A DNA stretch of 64,000 nt. Origin: Rhodococcoides kyotonense (GTDB taxonomy: Bacteria > Actinomycetota > Actinomycetes > Mycobacteriales > Mycobacteriaceae). Position 1 is the first letter of the stretch, and each line of letters starts with the position of its first letter. Where the stretch lies: NCBI RefSeq assembly GCF_900188125.1, contig NZ_FZOW01000003.1, forward strand, positions 1 through 64,000. Direction: 5' to 3'. A model generated the notes under the pieces. The model made no database searches. It saw only the letters and a program-made list of their open reading frames with translations, and had not been told where the DNA came from. The position numbers were made by a program, and so were the translations under genes. Shown here in pieces: positions 26,549-35,702 of this stretch.

Positions 26549-27401
26549 GGCGCGTCAGCGCCCTCACCGCGGCGCTCGGATTCGGCGACCACACGAGCGC
26601 GAGAACCGCGTCCACTGCGACGTCCGAGATGGGCACCGCCTCGAGACGATCCGAGAAATCTGCGCTCATCGACCGGCTCAGCACCCCGACCCCCATGCCC
26701 CGCGCGGCGAGGTCCGCGACCGCCGCCGGGGCGCTGGCAGCAAGCGCTATGTGCGCGTCCACCCCAGCCCGAGAACAGGTTTCGTCGAACACCGCCCTGA
26801 TCCCCGTGCCCACCGGCAGACACACGACGGGGTGCTCGCATACCTCCGCCACCGTCACTTCACGCCGCGATGCAAGTGGATGGCCAGGTGGCACACATAC
26901 CGCCAACCCCTCCCGGATCAGCACGAACGATTCGAGCTCCGCGGGCGGATCGGACGCGGTACCCACCAGTGCGACGTCCAGCGTTCCGGCAAGCACTCGC
27001 TGGATCAGCACATCCGAATTACCCTCGGCCAGAGACACTTCCACGCCTGGATGCGCATGATGGAAGGCGGCCAACGCGTCGAACAGCGGGGTGACGGTGC
27101 ACGCGGTGACCATGCCGACATCGAGTCGTCCGCGTACCAAGAGGTTGACCTCGTCGACGCTACGTTGCACCGACTCCGCCGACGCAAGAGCTGCCCGTGC
27201 ATGCTCGAGCGCAGCCTTTCCGGCGACCGTCAGGCTCGCCACTCGCGAGCTGCGGTCGATCAAGGATGCACCGACCTCCCGCTCGAGCGCCCGGATCTGC
27301 GCACTGATCCCCGACTGACTGATCCTGACCCGTTCCGCCGCGCGCGTGAAGTTCGCTTCCTCGGCGACCGCGACGAAGTACTCCAATTGCCGAAGTTCCA
27401 T
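26529..27401 (-). CDS. LysR-family transcriptional regulator
   Basis: 290 aa. The first 60 residues form the LysR winged helix: MELRQLEYFVAVAEEANFTR and then RISQSGISAQIRALE. A two-lobed effector domain follows. The ATG at 27401 gives the standard N terminus although the frame stays open upstream. It is divergent from the NTF2-like gene at 27472, which it likely regulates. The C terminus ends inside the palindromic terminator. Confidence 0.9.
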   Translation of the reverse strand: MELRQLEYFVAVAEEANFTRAAERVRISQSGISAQIRALEREVGASLIDRSSRVASLTVAGKAALEHARAALASAESVQRSVDEVNLLVRGRLDVGMVTACTVTPLFDALAAFHHAHPGVEVSLAEGNSDVLIQRVLAGTLDVALVGTASDPPAELESFVLIREGLAVCVPPGHPLASRREVTVAEVCEHPVVCLPVGTGIRAVFDETCSRAGVDAHIALAASAPAAVADLAARGMGVGVLSRSMSADFSDRLEAVPISDVAVDAVLALVWSPNPSAAVRALTRLVSENV

Positions 27402-27471
27402 AACCAGGGATTCTAGTTTCCATCGGAACAATGCGTTGGACTTCTGAATACCAGCCCAGCACAGTGGAGAC

Positions 27472-27828
27472 ATGACGAAGAAAGCAATGACCCCGGAAGA
27501 CATCACGCGACTGTTCGTCGAACGTTCCAACGCAGGAGATGCCGACGGCGTCGCCGCTCTGTACGCCGAGAACGCCGTCATGGCGTATCCCGCAGGTCGG
27601 ACGACCGTCGGGCGGGCCGCGATCCGCGAGCTGTGGGCGTCGGTTCTGGCCCACGGCCCGCACTTCGAACTGGAAGAAGGCTTGCCGACGCTCGTCAACG
27701 GCGACATCGCGCTGACGTCGACGGCTCCCAAGGACGGTGCAGGCGCCCGCGCCCAGGTGGTCCAGCGTCAGCCGGACGGTTCGTGGCTGCGCATCATCGA
27801 CCAGCCGGAGTTCACGTCGACGTCCTGA
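27472..27828 (+). CDS. NTF2/SnoaL-like small protein
   Basis: 118 aa. The cone-shaped NTF2-like fold is indicated by the long first helix (EDITRLFVERSNAGDADGVA), ALYAENAVMAYP and the closing beta strands ending WLRIIDQPEF. Proteins of this type are polyketide cyclases, isomerases or plain binding proteins; no catalytic residues can be assigned. Divergent from the LysR regulator with 70 bp between the starts. Confidence 0.75.
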   Translation: MTKKAMTPEDITRLFVERSNAGDADGVAALYAENAVMAYPAGRTTVGRAAIRELWASVLAHGPHFELEEGLPTLVNGDIALTSTAPKDGAGARAQVVQRQPDGSWLRIIDQPEFTSTS

Positions 27829-27833
27829 CCTCC

Positions 27834-27895
27834 CGCCGAGATCGAGGTTGTGTACGGAAATTCCGCGAAAACGCGACACAACCTCGATCTCGGCG
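27834..27895 (+). terminator. Terminator-like hairpin, 20-bp perfect stem
   Basis: CGCCGAGATCGAGGTTGTGT at 27834-27853 pairs perfectly with 27876-27895. The 22-nt loop holds a further small palindrome, CGGAAATTCCG. It lies just after the NTF2-like gene and ahead of the phospholipase gene. A fragment of the same stem sequence, ACCTCGATCTCGG, also occurs at about 7820. Confidence 0.65.
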
Positions 27896-27948
27896 ATATG
27901 GGAGGCTCATAAAGCGCTGCTCTACGACCTCTGACAGTATTCCTCTCC

Positions 27949-29619
27949 GTGATACCGCAGCGGCTGACCAGGACCATCGACGCAGTCGCCCGACGGCTCG
28001 GCCGCAGCAGCGCCGCACTGAACGAACAGGTGCAGCAGTTCGAGTCGTCGCACCCGTGGTTCCTCAGCGCCGACGAGCGCGGCAACCCCGACACCCGCAT
28101 CGCGGCCTGGACCGTCGGCAACCGCGTCACGACGCTCGTACACGGCAAGCCGTACTTCGCCGCCCTCGCCGACGCATTGGCGAGGGCAGGCGACGGTGAC
28201 CTGGTGGCATTCACCGACTGGCGCGGCGACCCGGAGCAGCAACTCACCGACGACGTGACCGTCGAGGACGCGCTGGCCGACGTCGCCCAGCGCGGTGGCG
28301 TCGTCAAGGGCATGGTGTGGCGCTCGCACATCGAGACGCTCGGTTTCACCGGCCCGAAGAACCGCAAGCTCGCTCTCCGACTCGAAGAGGCGGGCGGCGA
28401 GGTGATCCTCGATCAGCGGGTGCTCGCGCTCGGCAGTCACCACCAGAAGTTCGTCGTCATTCGATATCAGGACGCTGATTGCACCGACCTCGCGTTCGTC
28501 GGTGGCATCGATCTCGCCCGTGCGCGACGCGACGACGCCGATCATTTCGGCGACCCGGTCAGCAGGCCGTTCCCGCCCGAGTACGGCGAGATCCCGGCGT
28601 GGCACGACATGCAGGTCCAGATCGAGGGCCCCGCCGTTCGGGACGTCGAAGACGTCTTTCGCGAGCGCTGGGAGGATCCGGCCGCGTTGTCCCGGTTGCC
28701 GTGGCACGCGATTCCCGACACCCTCCGCGGCGCGACGCGTGAGCCGTCGGAACTTCCAGAACAGCGTCCTGCGCCGGACTCTCAGGGCTCGTGCTCGATC
28801 CAGCTGTTGCGCACGTATCCGCGTCGACGACCGGCCTACCCCTTCGCGACGCGAGGCGAACGCAGCACTGCACGGGCCTATGCCAAGGCGCTGCGACGTG
28901 CGCGGCAACTGATCTACGTCGAGGACCAGTACCTGTGGTCGGTCGACGTCGCCACGGTGTTCGCGGCTGCGCTGCGACGTTCGCCCGAACTGCGGTTGAT
29001 CATCGTCGTACCGAAACATCTCGACGACGACAGTGCCATCACCATTCCTTCTGCGCTGCTGGGCCATTCGGCTGCACTCGACGTCATTCGCGAGGCCGGC
29101 GCCGACCGTGTTCTCGTCCTCGATCTCGAAAACGACCGTGGCATACCGGTATACGTGCATTCGAAGGTGTGCATCGTCGACGACGTGTGGGCGGCAGTGG
29201 GTTCCGACAACTTCAATCGTCGCTCCTGGACACACGACTCGGAATTGACCGCTGCGATCGTCGACGAGGAGAAGGACCGACGCGAGCCTCGAGATCCCGC
29301 AGGACTCGGTGACGGTGCACGCGTCTACGCCCGTGAGTTACGTCTGGAACTGATGCGCGAACACCTCGGACGTGACGACGGGGACGACGACGACCTGATC
29401 GATCCGTCGTCGTGCTTCGAGACCGTCGCCGCGCACGCGGACCGCCTGGACGAGTGGCACAAGGCGCCGTCGAACAGTCCTCGTCCTGCCGGGCGGCTCA
29501 GGCGTCACGACATCGACGTACCGCCCGTGTGGCAGCAGCGGCTCGCGTCGGTGGCGTACCGGCTGTTCGTCGACCCCGACGGCCGCCCCATCGGGATGCG
29601 GTTCCGCAAGAAGTTCTAG
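27949..29619 (+). CDS. Phospholipase D-family protein
   Basis: 556 aa with two HKD-type motifs: HHQKFVVI with a GG five residues later (near residue 165) and HSKVCIVDDVWAAVGSDNFN (near residue 405). Both are needed for the two-His active site of PLD enzymes, which act through a phosphohistidine intermediate on phospholipids or other phosphodiesters. No signal peptide, so it is probably cytosolic. GTG start at 27949. An Asp-rich stretch (DDGDDDD) near residue 475 is a linker. Confidence 0.88.
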   Translation: MIPQRLTRTIDAVARRLGRSSAALNEQVQQFESSHPWFLSADERGNPDTRIAAWTVGNRVTTLVHGKPYFAALADALARAGDGDLVAFTDWRGDPEQQLTDDVTVEDALADVAQRGGVVKGMVWRSHIETLGFTGPKNRKLALRLEEAGGEVILDQRVLALGSHHQKFVVIRYQDADCTDLAFVGGIDLARARRDDADHFGDPVSRPFPPEYGEIPAWHDMQVQIEGPAVRDVEDVFRERWEDPAALSRLPWHAIPDTLRGATREPSELPEQRPAPDSQGSCSIQLLRTYPRRRPAYPFATRGERSTARAYAKALRRARQLIYVEDQYLWSVDVATVFAAALRRSPELRLIIVVPKHLDDDSAITIPSALLGHSAALDVIREAGADRVLVLDLENDRGIPVYVHSKVCIVDDVWAAVGSDNFNRRSWTHDSELTAAIVDEEKDRREPRDPAGLGDGARVYARELRLELMREHLGRDDGDDDDLIDPSSCFETVAAHADRLDEWHKAPSNSPRPAGRLRRHDIDVPPVWQQRLASVAYRLFVDPDGRPIGMRFRKKF

Positions 29620-29628
29620 TGTGGCTTC

Positions 29629-29682
29629 GCCACCTGTGCGTGCATAGTTGGTCCAGGCACAAACTATGCACGCACGGGTGGC
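29629..29682. terminator. Bidirectional terminator, 21-bp stem with one mismatch
   Basis: 29629-29649 pairs with 29662-29682 (core GTGCGTGCATAGTT / AACTATGCACGCAC). It separates the phospholipase and DJ-1/PfpI genes, which converge, and the right arm overlaps the latter's stop. The GTGCGTGC core is shared with the hairpin at 17928. Confidence 0.75.
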
Positions 29683-30377
29683 AACGCCGCCACAACCCTG
29701 TCTGCCAGCGGTTTCGTCGACGACGGGTTCTGCCCGGTGTAGAGGTTCCGGTCCACGATGATGTGGGGCTGCCATGCCTCACCACCCGAGAAGCGTGCCC
29801 CCGACTCTCGCAACTTGCTCTCGAGCAGCCACGGCGCCTTGTCGGCCAAGCCTGCCTGGGTTTCTTCTTCGTCGGTGAAGCTGGTGAGCTCGTACCCGTC
29901 GAACGCCCAGGTGCCGTCCGCGCGCGTCGCAGGCAACAGCGCTGCCGGTGCGTGACAGACCGCCGAGACCACCTTGCCCGCGTCGAGCAGGTCCTTCACG
30001 AGCGCCCCGAACTCCGCCGACACAGCTAGATCTTCCATCGGCCCGTGCCCGCCGGGGACGAAGACTGCGTCGTAGTCTGCAGCGTGCTGATCTTCGAGCA
30101 CCGCAGGCTTCTTCAGGACCGAATCGATCGTCTCGAGGTACTTCTTCAGATCCTCCACCTTGGCTTCGTCACCGCCGTTGGCGTCGACAGCAAGAGACCC
30201 CTCGTCGACGACGGAAGGCTTCCCACCGGGCGACGCGACCGTCACGTCCCAGCCCGCATCGACGAACGTGCGGTGCGACGCGACCAGTTCCTCGGCCCAG
30301 AAGCCCGTCGGATGCTTCGTTCCGTCCTTCAAGGTCCACTTGTCGGCGGCTGTGACTGCGAAAAGCAACTTTGTCAT
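29664..30377 (-). CDS. DJ-1/PfpI family protein (Hsp31-like)
   Basis: 237 aa. VFVPGGHGPMEDLA supplies the conserved oxyanion region and Glu-side loop, and VSAVCHAPAALL contains the nucleophilic Cys in the C-H dyad near residue 138. The FWAEELVASHRTF opening is typical of the Hsp31/YhbO-like branch, linked to glyoxal detoxification (glyoxalase III) and chaperone activity. The ATG at 30377 was preferred over 30389 because the fold begins at MTKLLFAV. Confidence 0.88.
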   Translation of the reverse strand: MTKLLFAVTAADKWTLKDGTKHPTGFWAEELVASHRTFVDAGWDVTVASPGGKPSVVDEGSLAVDANGGDEAKVEDLKKYLETIDSVLKKPAVLEDQHAADYDAVFVPGGHGPMEDLAVSAEFGALVKDLLDAGKVVSAVCHAPAALLPATRADGTWAFDGYELTSFTDEEETQAGLADKAPWLLESKLRESGARFSGGEAWQPHIIVDRNLYTGQNPSSTKPLADRVVAALPPVRA

Positions 30378-30456
30378 GAACGGTTGCATGCCCGAAGACG
30401 TCGGGGATCAATCTTCTCTTTCCCACGCCTGCGTGAGACCCCGGCCCACGGGGGCG

Positions 30457-32385
30457 TCACTTGCCGGATGAACTCAGGTACGTCATGACTCGCGTCGTCA
30501 GGTAACCGCTGTTGTATGCGCCGAGTGCGTTGAACTGTTCGATGGGAGTTCCCGCCCGGCGCACACTCGCGCTCTCGAACTGCCCGACCGTGATGACCGG
30601 TTGCGTACCGCCAGCCTGCAGTTCCGCGATGTCCGACGACAGTTGCGCTCGTGCAAGATCGAAGGCGTTGGACAGTGCGTTCTCGTACAGGAATCCGGTG
30701 ACGGCGAGGTTCTCGTCGGTGATTGCGTTGTTGTAGTACTTCTCGACCAATTGCTGGTTCCGCACGTAATTGCTGACGCCGTATCCGAGGGTCGCGTAGA
30801 ACCCGCTCGGTGTCCCTTCGCCGAGGTATTTCTCGATGGCAGGCTGCGCATTCTTCTGGTGAACGGCCGCTGCGACGTCGATGTCCATGTACGACAGGCG
30901 GCTGATGACGGAATCGATGGACCGGCCACCACGCTCGGCCACCTGCGCAGGAAAGCCCGTCCTGAACGCTGCGAGATTCGCGTCGGCGCCGCGTCGGAAG
31001 AAGTCACCGACCTGCTGCAGATCGACCGCGGAATCGATAGTGGCACCGGGGTTGTCGCGCCCGACCTCCCACACCACCTTGGTTCCCGCCAACTGCGATT
31101 TCGCCGCTTCGAGATAGATCAGAGGAACGGAGAGTGCGCTGACGAACTCTTCGAGCTCGATTCGCTGATCCATCCGGTCCTGCATGGCCTCGAGTTCGTT
31201 GACCGCGAAATCCAGGATCGTCAGCGCGTCGAATGTGCCTGCGTATGCGTTGACGATCGCTTCGACGTCGGTGAGCGTCTTCGGCTCGAAGGTCGCAAGC
31301 GAATCGAGGAACGAGAAGAATGCCGCTTCGGCCGGTCCGGTGTTGGTGGCCTGAGTGACGAAGGCGGACAACCCATCCGGCCCCTGAGTCAGCAACGGCG
31401 TCACGGAATTCCCGACGGCGTAGGCCGCCTCCATCACGGCGGCGGCCTCCAGTGCCGTGACCAGAGCGCCTGCGGCGAGCCCTTGGCGTTGCAGATCACG
31501 TGCCCTCTCGGCGCTCTTCGCGGCCGAATCCGGCAGGCCGGTGCTCGTCATCGTGCGCGCGATGGCGACGTTCAGCGAATTCAGTTGGACCAGGGCCGCG
31601 TCGTACCGTCCCATGGCCGCAGTGAACTGGGCGTCGATCTTGTCGTATGCGCGGTTGTCCAGCCGAGTGTCGGCATTCAGCCGTGGCTGCTCCAGGTCCG
31701 AGCCGGTGAGCAGACCGTATGCCTCGAAGATGTCACCGACTTCCACGACGTTCACGCCTGCTCGCTCACCGACTCGCACGACGTCGACGCTGTCCCCGTT
31801 GCGGTCCACACTGTTTCGCTGCCCGAGCGGAATCAGAACGGTGTCGAAGCCGTCGGCGCCCGCGGCCGCCACTTTCTCCGGAATGCCGCCGACCGGCCCG
31901 ATCGTGCCCGTCGCGTTGATGGTTCCGGTCATCGTCGCCGTCGACGAGATCTGCTCACCACGCTGCAGCGCGACGAGTGCGACGGTCTTCAAGGCTCCGG
32001 CGCTCGGCCCGTCGATCGACCCGGTGATCTCGAACTCGAACCGGCCGTTCAGCGGTTGCGACATGAGCAGCGTCGACACGATAGCGGCATTCCACGACGC
32101 CGCACGTGATGCGTCGCCCAGGCCCGAGACCTCGTCCTCGGAGAAGTCGACACGGAACGACGAGTCCGACGTATCCGACCTGCTGACCACTTCCTCACCG
32201 ACCCCACCCTCCCCGTTCCCCCTGGTGAAGAGCGGCGAGATGGTGATCGAGCGGACGTCCGACGAGACCGCGCTCATCCCCTCGGACATCGCCGTTCCGG
32301 TCGTCGTCGACGCACATCCTGCGGTCAGCATCACTGCCGCCGCGAGTGCTACCGCCCGTTTCTTCCGCACTTCCCGACGCTGCAT
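30457..32385 (-). CDS. Lipoprotein with Lon-like (S16) protease domain
   Basis: 642 aa. The signal peptide ends in the lipobox LTAGC (Cys 24). Residues about 105-205 resemble the Lon proteolytic domain: GSIDGPSAGALKTVAL carries the candidate nucleophile Ser in GPSAG, and TIGPVGGIPEKVAAA carries the candidate Lys, the S16 Ser-Lys dyad. The remaining 430 residues are mostly helical and unrecognised. Lon itself is cytosolic; an exported lipid-anchored S16 domain suggests cell-surface proteolysis. No ATPase domain is present. Confidence 0.75.
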   Translation of the reverse strand: MQRREVRKKRAVALAAAVMLTAGCASTTTGTAMSEGMSAVSSDVRSITISPLFTRGNGEGGVGEEVVSRSDTSDSSFRVDFSEDEVSGLGDASRAASWNAAIVSTLLMSQPLNGRFEFEITGSIDGPSAGALKTVALVALQRGEQISSTATMTGTINATGTIGPVGGIPEKVAAAGADGFDTVLIPLGQRNSVDRNGDSVDVVRVGERAGVNVVEVGDIFEAYGLLTGSDLEQPRLNADTRLDNRAYDKIDAQFTAAMGRYDAALVQLNSLNVAIARTMTSTGLPDSAAKSAERARDLQRQGLAAGALVTALEAAAVMEAAYAVGNSVTPLLTQGPDGLSAFVTQATNTGPAEAAFFSFLDSLATFEPKTLTDVEAIVNAYAGTFDALTILDFAVNELEAMQDRMDQRIELEEFVSALSVPLIYLEAAKSQLAGTKVVWEVGRDNPGATIDSAVDLQQVGDFFRRGADANLAAFRTGFPAQVAERGGRSIDSVISRLSYMDIDVAAAVHQKNAQPAIEKYLGEGTPSGFYATLGYGVSNYVRNQQLVEKYYNNAITDENLAVTGFLYENALSNAFDLARAQLSSDIAELQAGGTQPVITVGQFESASVRRAGTPIEQFNALGAYNSGYLTTRVMTYLSSSGK

Positions 32386-32489
32386 CGAAGCCCTCCCACC
32401 ACACCGAAACGGACAAATCGGTTATCAATCTAGGAGATGGAGCGGCTCCGAGTACATGAGTAGATCCACTCGAGCTAGGGGGCGCGGGC

Positions 32490-33500
32490 TCAACCGAGCC
32501 GCGGGCCGGCGGTCGTGTGCCGACGCACCAGCGTCGGGGCAAGGACGACGTCGCGGACCGGTTCGCCCGCGATGCGCGCCAACGCACTGTCGACGGCCGC
32601 GTCGGCGAGGGCGACGACGTCCTGCGAGATCGATGTCAACTGAATGTGGGCGATACGCGCGAGCCTCGAATCGTCGTATCCGACAACGGAAATGTCACCT
32701 GGTACGCCGATTCCGCGTCGTACCAGATGATCCAGGACCCCGGTTGCCGAGTTGTCGTTGAACGCTACGACGGCTGTCGGCGCCTCACCGTCGGCGAGGA
32801 GTATCCGCATCCCCTCTGCTCCTTCGGTTTCCGTGACACCGCCAGCTACGACGCGAGCGCCGGATTCCAGTCCGCGCCGTCGTATTGCATCGACGAATCC
32901 TCGACGTCGATCTTCCGCACCCGCCGATCGTCCACCGTCGATATGCGCGATGCGGGTGTGGCCGAGATCCGCGAGATGCTCGACCGCCGAGGCGATTCCG
33001 GCCACGTCGTCGCTGCGCACCGATCCGATGCCGTCCACCCCGCTCGCTCGCAGCAACGTGACGGCAGGGACTCGCGCGTCGATTCCTGCGAGTTCCGTTG
33101 CATCCACACCGGATCCGAGCAGAAGGGCTGCTTCGCACCGCTCACGTACCAGCGCTTGAACGGCACTGCCTTCGTCCCGCGTCGGCGCCACGGCACTGAG
33201 CATGACGTCGTACCCGTGCCGACCGGCGGCCGCATAGACATGTTCGACGAGGTCGCCGTGGAACGGCTGCTGCAGATCGAACGTGACGCCGAGGAGGCGC
33301 GAGCTCGTCTGCCGCAGCTTCTGCGCACGGCGGTCGGGAACGTACCCGATGTCGTCGGCGATGGATGTGATTCGTTTTCTCGTCTCGTCGCTCGCGCCGG
33401 GGACACCCCGCATGACGATGGACACCAGCGCCGGCGAGACGCCCGCGATACGTGCGACGTCGGCCATCGTGGGTCGGGCACCGTCGATCTCCTCGGTCAC
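32490..33500 (-). CDS. LacI-family repressor
   Basis: 336 aa. The N-terminal HTH with hinge helix is TMADVARIAGVSPALVSIVM, followed by a periplasmic-binding-like sugar-sensing domain (RLLGVTFDLQQPFHGDLVEH near residue 66, DISVVGYDDSRLA near residue 280). It is divergent from an inositol-dehydrogenase-like gene, and the gap holds a LacI-type palindrome, so it most likely represses the downstream sugar or cyclitol genes and itself until an inducer binds. Confidence 0.92.
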   Translation of the reverse strand: MTEEIDGARPTMADVARIAGVSPALVSIVMRGVPGASDETRKRITSIADDIGYVPDRRAQKLRQTSSRLLGVTFDLQQPFHGDLVEHVYAAAGRHGYDVMLSAVAPTRDEGSAVQALVRERCEAALLLGSGVDATELAGIDARVPAVTLLRASGVDGIGSVRSDDVAGIASAVEHLADLGHTRIAHIDGGRSAGAEDRRRGFVDAIRRRGLESGARVVAGGVTETEGAEGMRILLADGEAPTAVVAFNDNSATGVLDHLVRRGIGVPGDISVVGYDDSRLARIAHIQLTSISQDVVALADAAVDSALARIAGEPVRDVVLAPTLVRRHTTAGPRLG

Positions 33501-33568
33501 CGTGTTCCTTCCTTCTCGATCCGAGAAAACGGTAGTTGACCAAACCGCCTCGCACCTCTACCGTCTTC

Positions 33569-33588
33569 GAACTAGAACGTACTAGTTC
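33569..33588. promoter_or_regulatory. Candidate LacI operator
   Basis: GAACTAGAACGTACTAGTTC has 7-bp perfect arms around AACGTA and lies 33 bp before the ATG at 33622, in the divergent gap with the LacI gene. Confidence 0.6.
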
Positions 33589-33621
33589 ATCCCGAGCAGC
33601 GCATTCCCTCCTGGAGAAAAC

Positions 33622-34644
33622 ATGTCATCCTCAGCCGCAACCGTGCGTGTGGCCCTGATCGGCGCAGGTCGCATCGGCAAGAACCATGCCGAGATCGTTG
33701 CCCGACGCGTCCCCGGTGCCGCACTCGTCGCCGTCGTCGATCCCGTCCCCGGCGCGGCGCAGGCCCTGGCCGACAGCCTCGACGCACCCACGGCGTACAC
33801 CGACGTCGCCGACGCTCTTGCCGACCCCGACATCGACGCCGTCGTCATCTCGGCGCCCGCGCGCAGTCACACCGAGCTCGTCGTAGCAGCGACCGCGGCC
33901 GGCAAACACGCCTTCGTCGAGAAGCCGATGGCCGTCACCCTGGAGGACACCGACCGTGCGATCGCGGCTGCCGACGCCGCGGGCGTCGTACTGCAGGTGG
34001 GCTTCAATCGCCGTTTCGCACCGGGATTCGCGGCAGCACGAACAGCGATCGACGACGGAAAGATCGGAACCCCACAGCTTCTGCGCTCGCTGACGCGTGA
34101 CCCAGGCCCGTTCGGCGCCGACCCGTCGCGCATCCCGCAGTGGACCATCTTCTTCGAGACGCTCATTCACGACTTCGACACGCTGTTCTTCTTGAACCCG
34201 GGTGCGCGCGCGGTCCGCGTCACTGCCGTCGCCGACGCGTTGGTGCGTCCCGACGCGCGCGACAGCGGTCACCTCGACACCGCCGTCGTGACGATCCAAT
34301 TCGACAACGGCGCCATCGCGACCGCCGAAGCGAATTTCAGTGCACTGTATGGCTACGACGTGCGCGGTGAGGTGTTCGGCTCGGAGGGAATGGTGACGGC
34401 AGGCGACGGCCGCAGCACCGACATGACGCTGTACGGCGCGTCGGGATTGCACGTCGACACCGCACGAAGCGACACCGATCTGCTGCGCTCGGCGTACATC
34501 GGCGAGTTCACCGCGTTCGTCGACGCCGTTCGCTTCGGTACCCCGTCGCTCGTCACGGGCCAGGATGCGCGACGCGCCCTCGAGATCGCCCTCGCCTGCA
34601 TCCGCAGCGTCGAGACCGGTGCTGCCGTCACGCTGGAGGCCTGA
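33622..34644 (+). CDS. Inositol 2-dehydrogenase-like oxidoreductase (Gfo/Idh/MocA)
   Basis: 340 aa. GAGRIGKNHAE near residue 14 binds NAD(P); the EKPMA motif (catalytic Lys) is near residue 98 and a D-x-x-x-H type stretch (ETLIHDFDTL) near residue 180 completes the active site. It resembles IolG enzymes that oxidise myo-inositol or scyllo-inositol to the ketose. The next gene, a hydroxypyruvate-isomerase-like TIM barrel, starts one base after its stop, and a LacI regulator faces it. Confidence 0.88.
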   Translation: MSSSAATVRVALIGAGRIGKNHAEIVARRVPGAALVAVVDPVPGAAQALADSLDAPTAYTDVADALADPDIDAVVISAPARSHTELVVAATAAGKHAFVEKPMAVTLEDTDRAIAAADAAGVVLQVGFNRRFAPGFAAARTAIDDGKIGTPQLLRSLTRDPGPFGADPSRIPQWTIFFETLIHDFDTLFFLNPGARAVRVTAVADALVRPDARDSGHLDTAVVTIQFDNGAIATAEANFSALYGYDVRGEVFGSEGMVTAGDGRSTDMTLYGASGLHVDTARSDTDLLRSAYIGEFTAFVDAVRFGTPSLVTGQDARRALEIALACIRSVETGAAVTLEA

Positions 34645-34645
34645 C

Positions 34646-35413
34646 ATGATCCTCGCTGCCAGCGCCGAAATGCTGTACCTCGACCTGCCGTTTCTCGATC
34701 GCGTCGAGCGCATCGCCGATCGCGGACTGCAGGTCGAGATCTGGAACTGGGCCACCAAGGATGTCGACGCCCTCGCCGCCAGTGGTGCGACGTTCTCGTC
34801 GATGACCGGCTACCTCGACGGCAACCTCACCGAGCCCGACGGCATCGACCGGCTGATCGACACTGCGCGCGAATCTCTCGCCGTCGCAGCCACTTTGGAC
34901 TGCCCTCGACTCAACCTGCACGGAACCGGGCTCGACGGCAACGGATTACCGGTACGCCCGGTCGATGTCGTCACTCCGTCTATGTGGCTGACGGCAGTCG
35001 ACACGCTGAAAAGGATTGCCGCACTGGGCCAGGAGGCCGGACGTGTCTTCACACTGGAGAACCTCAACCTGGCCGTCGACCATCCGCGGACACCGTTCGC
35101 CAAGGCTGCCGACACACTGGCGCTCGTGCGCGCAGTCGACAGCCCTCACCTGAAGATGAACCTCGATCTGTACCACGCGCAGATCGGCGAAGGAAACCTG
35201 ATCGCGCTCATCGAGGAGTCGCTACCGCACATCGGTGAAATCCAGGTCGCCGACGTCCCCGGCCGCTGTGAACCAGGAACAGGCGAGATCAACTACCCGG
35301 CGATCGCCGCTGCTCTACGACGCGTCGGCTACGACGGCGTGATCGGGCTGGAGGGCTGGGCGTCGAGTGATCCCGACGCGGCGCTCGACGCGTTCGAGGC
35401 AGCGTTCGCCTGA
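34646..35413 (+). CDS. Hydroxypyruvate isomerase-like TIM-barrel protein
   Basis: 255 aa. It belongs to the xylose-isomerase-like TIM barrels: LENLN carries a metal-binding Glu, LKMNLDLYHAQ the Asp/His pair, and IGEIQVADVPGRCEPGTGEINY the classic Hyi signature. It should interconvert hydroxypyruvate and tartronate semialdehyde or isomerise a related 2-keto sugar. Start ATG at 34646, with the preceding TGA overlapping the gap; co-transcribed with the dehydrogenase. Confidence 0.88.
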   Translation: MILAASAEMLYLDLPFLDRVERIADRGLQVEIWNWATKDVDALAASGATFSSMTGYLDGNLTEPDGIDRLIDTARESLAVAATLDCPRLNLHGTGLDGNGLPVRPVDVVTPSMWLTAVDTLKRIAALGQEAGRVFTLENLNLAVDHPRTPFAKAADTLALVRAVDSPHLKMNLDLYHAQIGEGNLIALIEESLPHIGEIQVADVPGRCEPGTGEINYPAIAAALRRVGYDGVIGLEGWASSDPDAALDAFEAAFA

Positions 35414-35436
35414 TTCGAACATATGCACTAACAGGT

Positions 35437-35590
35437 TGTGGATAGATCTGTGGAAATCTCGAGGACCATGGATCGATACCTGTGGATGGGCTGGGGATGA
35501 AACCCAGCCCATCCTCTGTTTCCCCAGCTCGGTGGCTGTGCACAGGAATTACAAGCCTGTGAGTACTTGTCTCGACACGCATGTGGACAA
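35437..35590. repeat. Cluster of DnaA-box-like nonamers
   Basis: TGTGGATAG (35437-35445), TGTGGAAAT (35449-35457), TGTGGATGG (35481-35489), TGTGCACAG (35537-35545) and TGTGGACAA (35582-35590). The last is a perfect complement of the actinobacterial DnaA box TTGTCCACA; the others have one to three mismatches. All but the near-palindromic one face the same way. The 290-bp stretch 35414-35702 holds these, a hairpin and an SDR relic. Confidence 0.4.
35485..35513 (+). terminator. Terminator after the hydroxypyruvate isomerase gene
   Basis: GATGGGCTGGG (35485-35495) pairs perfectly with CCCAGCCCATC (35503-35513) around a 7-nt loop, followed by CTCTGTTT. A plausible intrinsic terminator for the operon at 33622-35413. 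Confidence 0.6.
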
Positions 35591-35591
35591 A

Positions 35592-35699
35592 CCCTCGAGT
35601 GGGACCATGACATCGCCGCTGCCGTCGCGTTCCTGGCCGGACCGCGCGGGCGCTGGATCAACGGTCAGATCATTCGCGCCAACTGCGGACTCGTCTGAC
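35592..35699 (+). pseudogene. C-terminal relic of an SDR gene
   Basis: The frame ending in TGA at 35697-35699 encodes HDIAAAVAFLAGP and GRWINGQIIRANCGLV, the usual C terminus of FabG-like short-chain dehydrogenases. No cofactor motif, catalytic Tyr or start is present upstream, where the sequence changes to DnaA-box-like repeats. It is the tail of a gene lost by deletion or rearrangement. Confidence 0.75.
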
Positions 35700-35702
35700 G
35701 AG

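Noticed and set aside
35437-35590. Chromosomal replication origin
   Set aside because: No dnaA, dnaN or AT-rich unwinding region is adjacent, so the nonamers alone do not support oriC.
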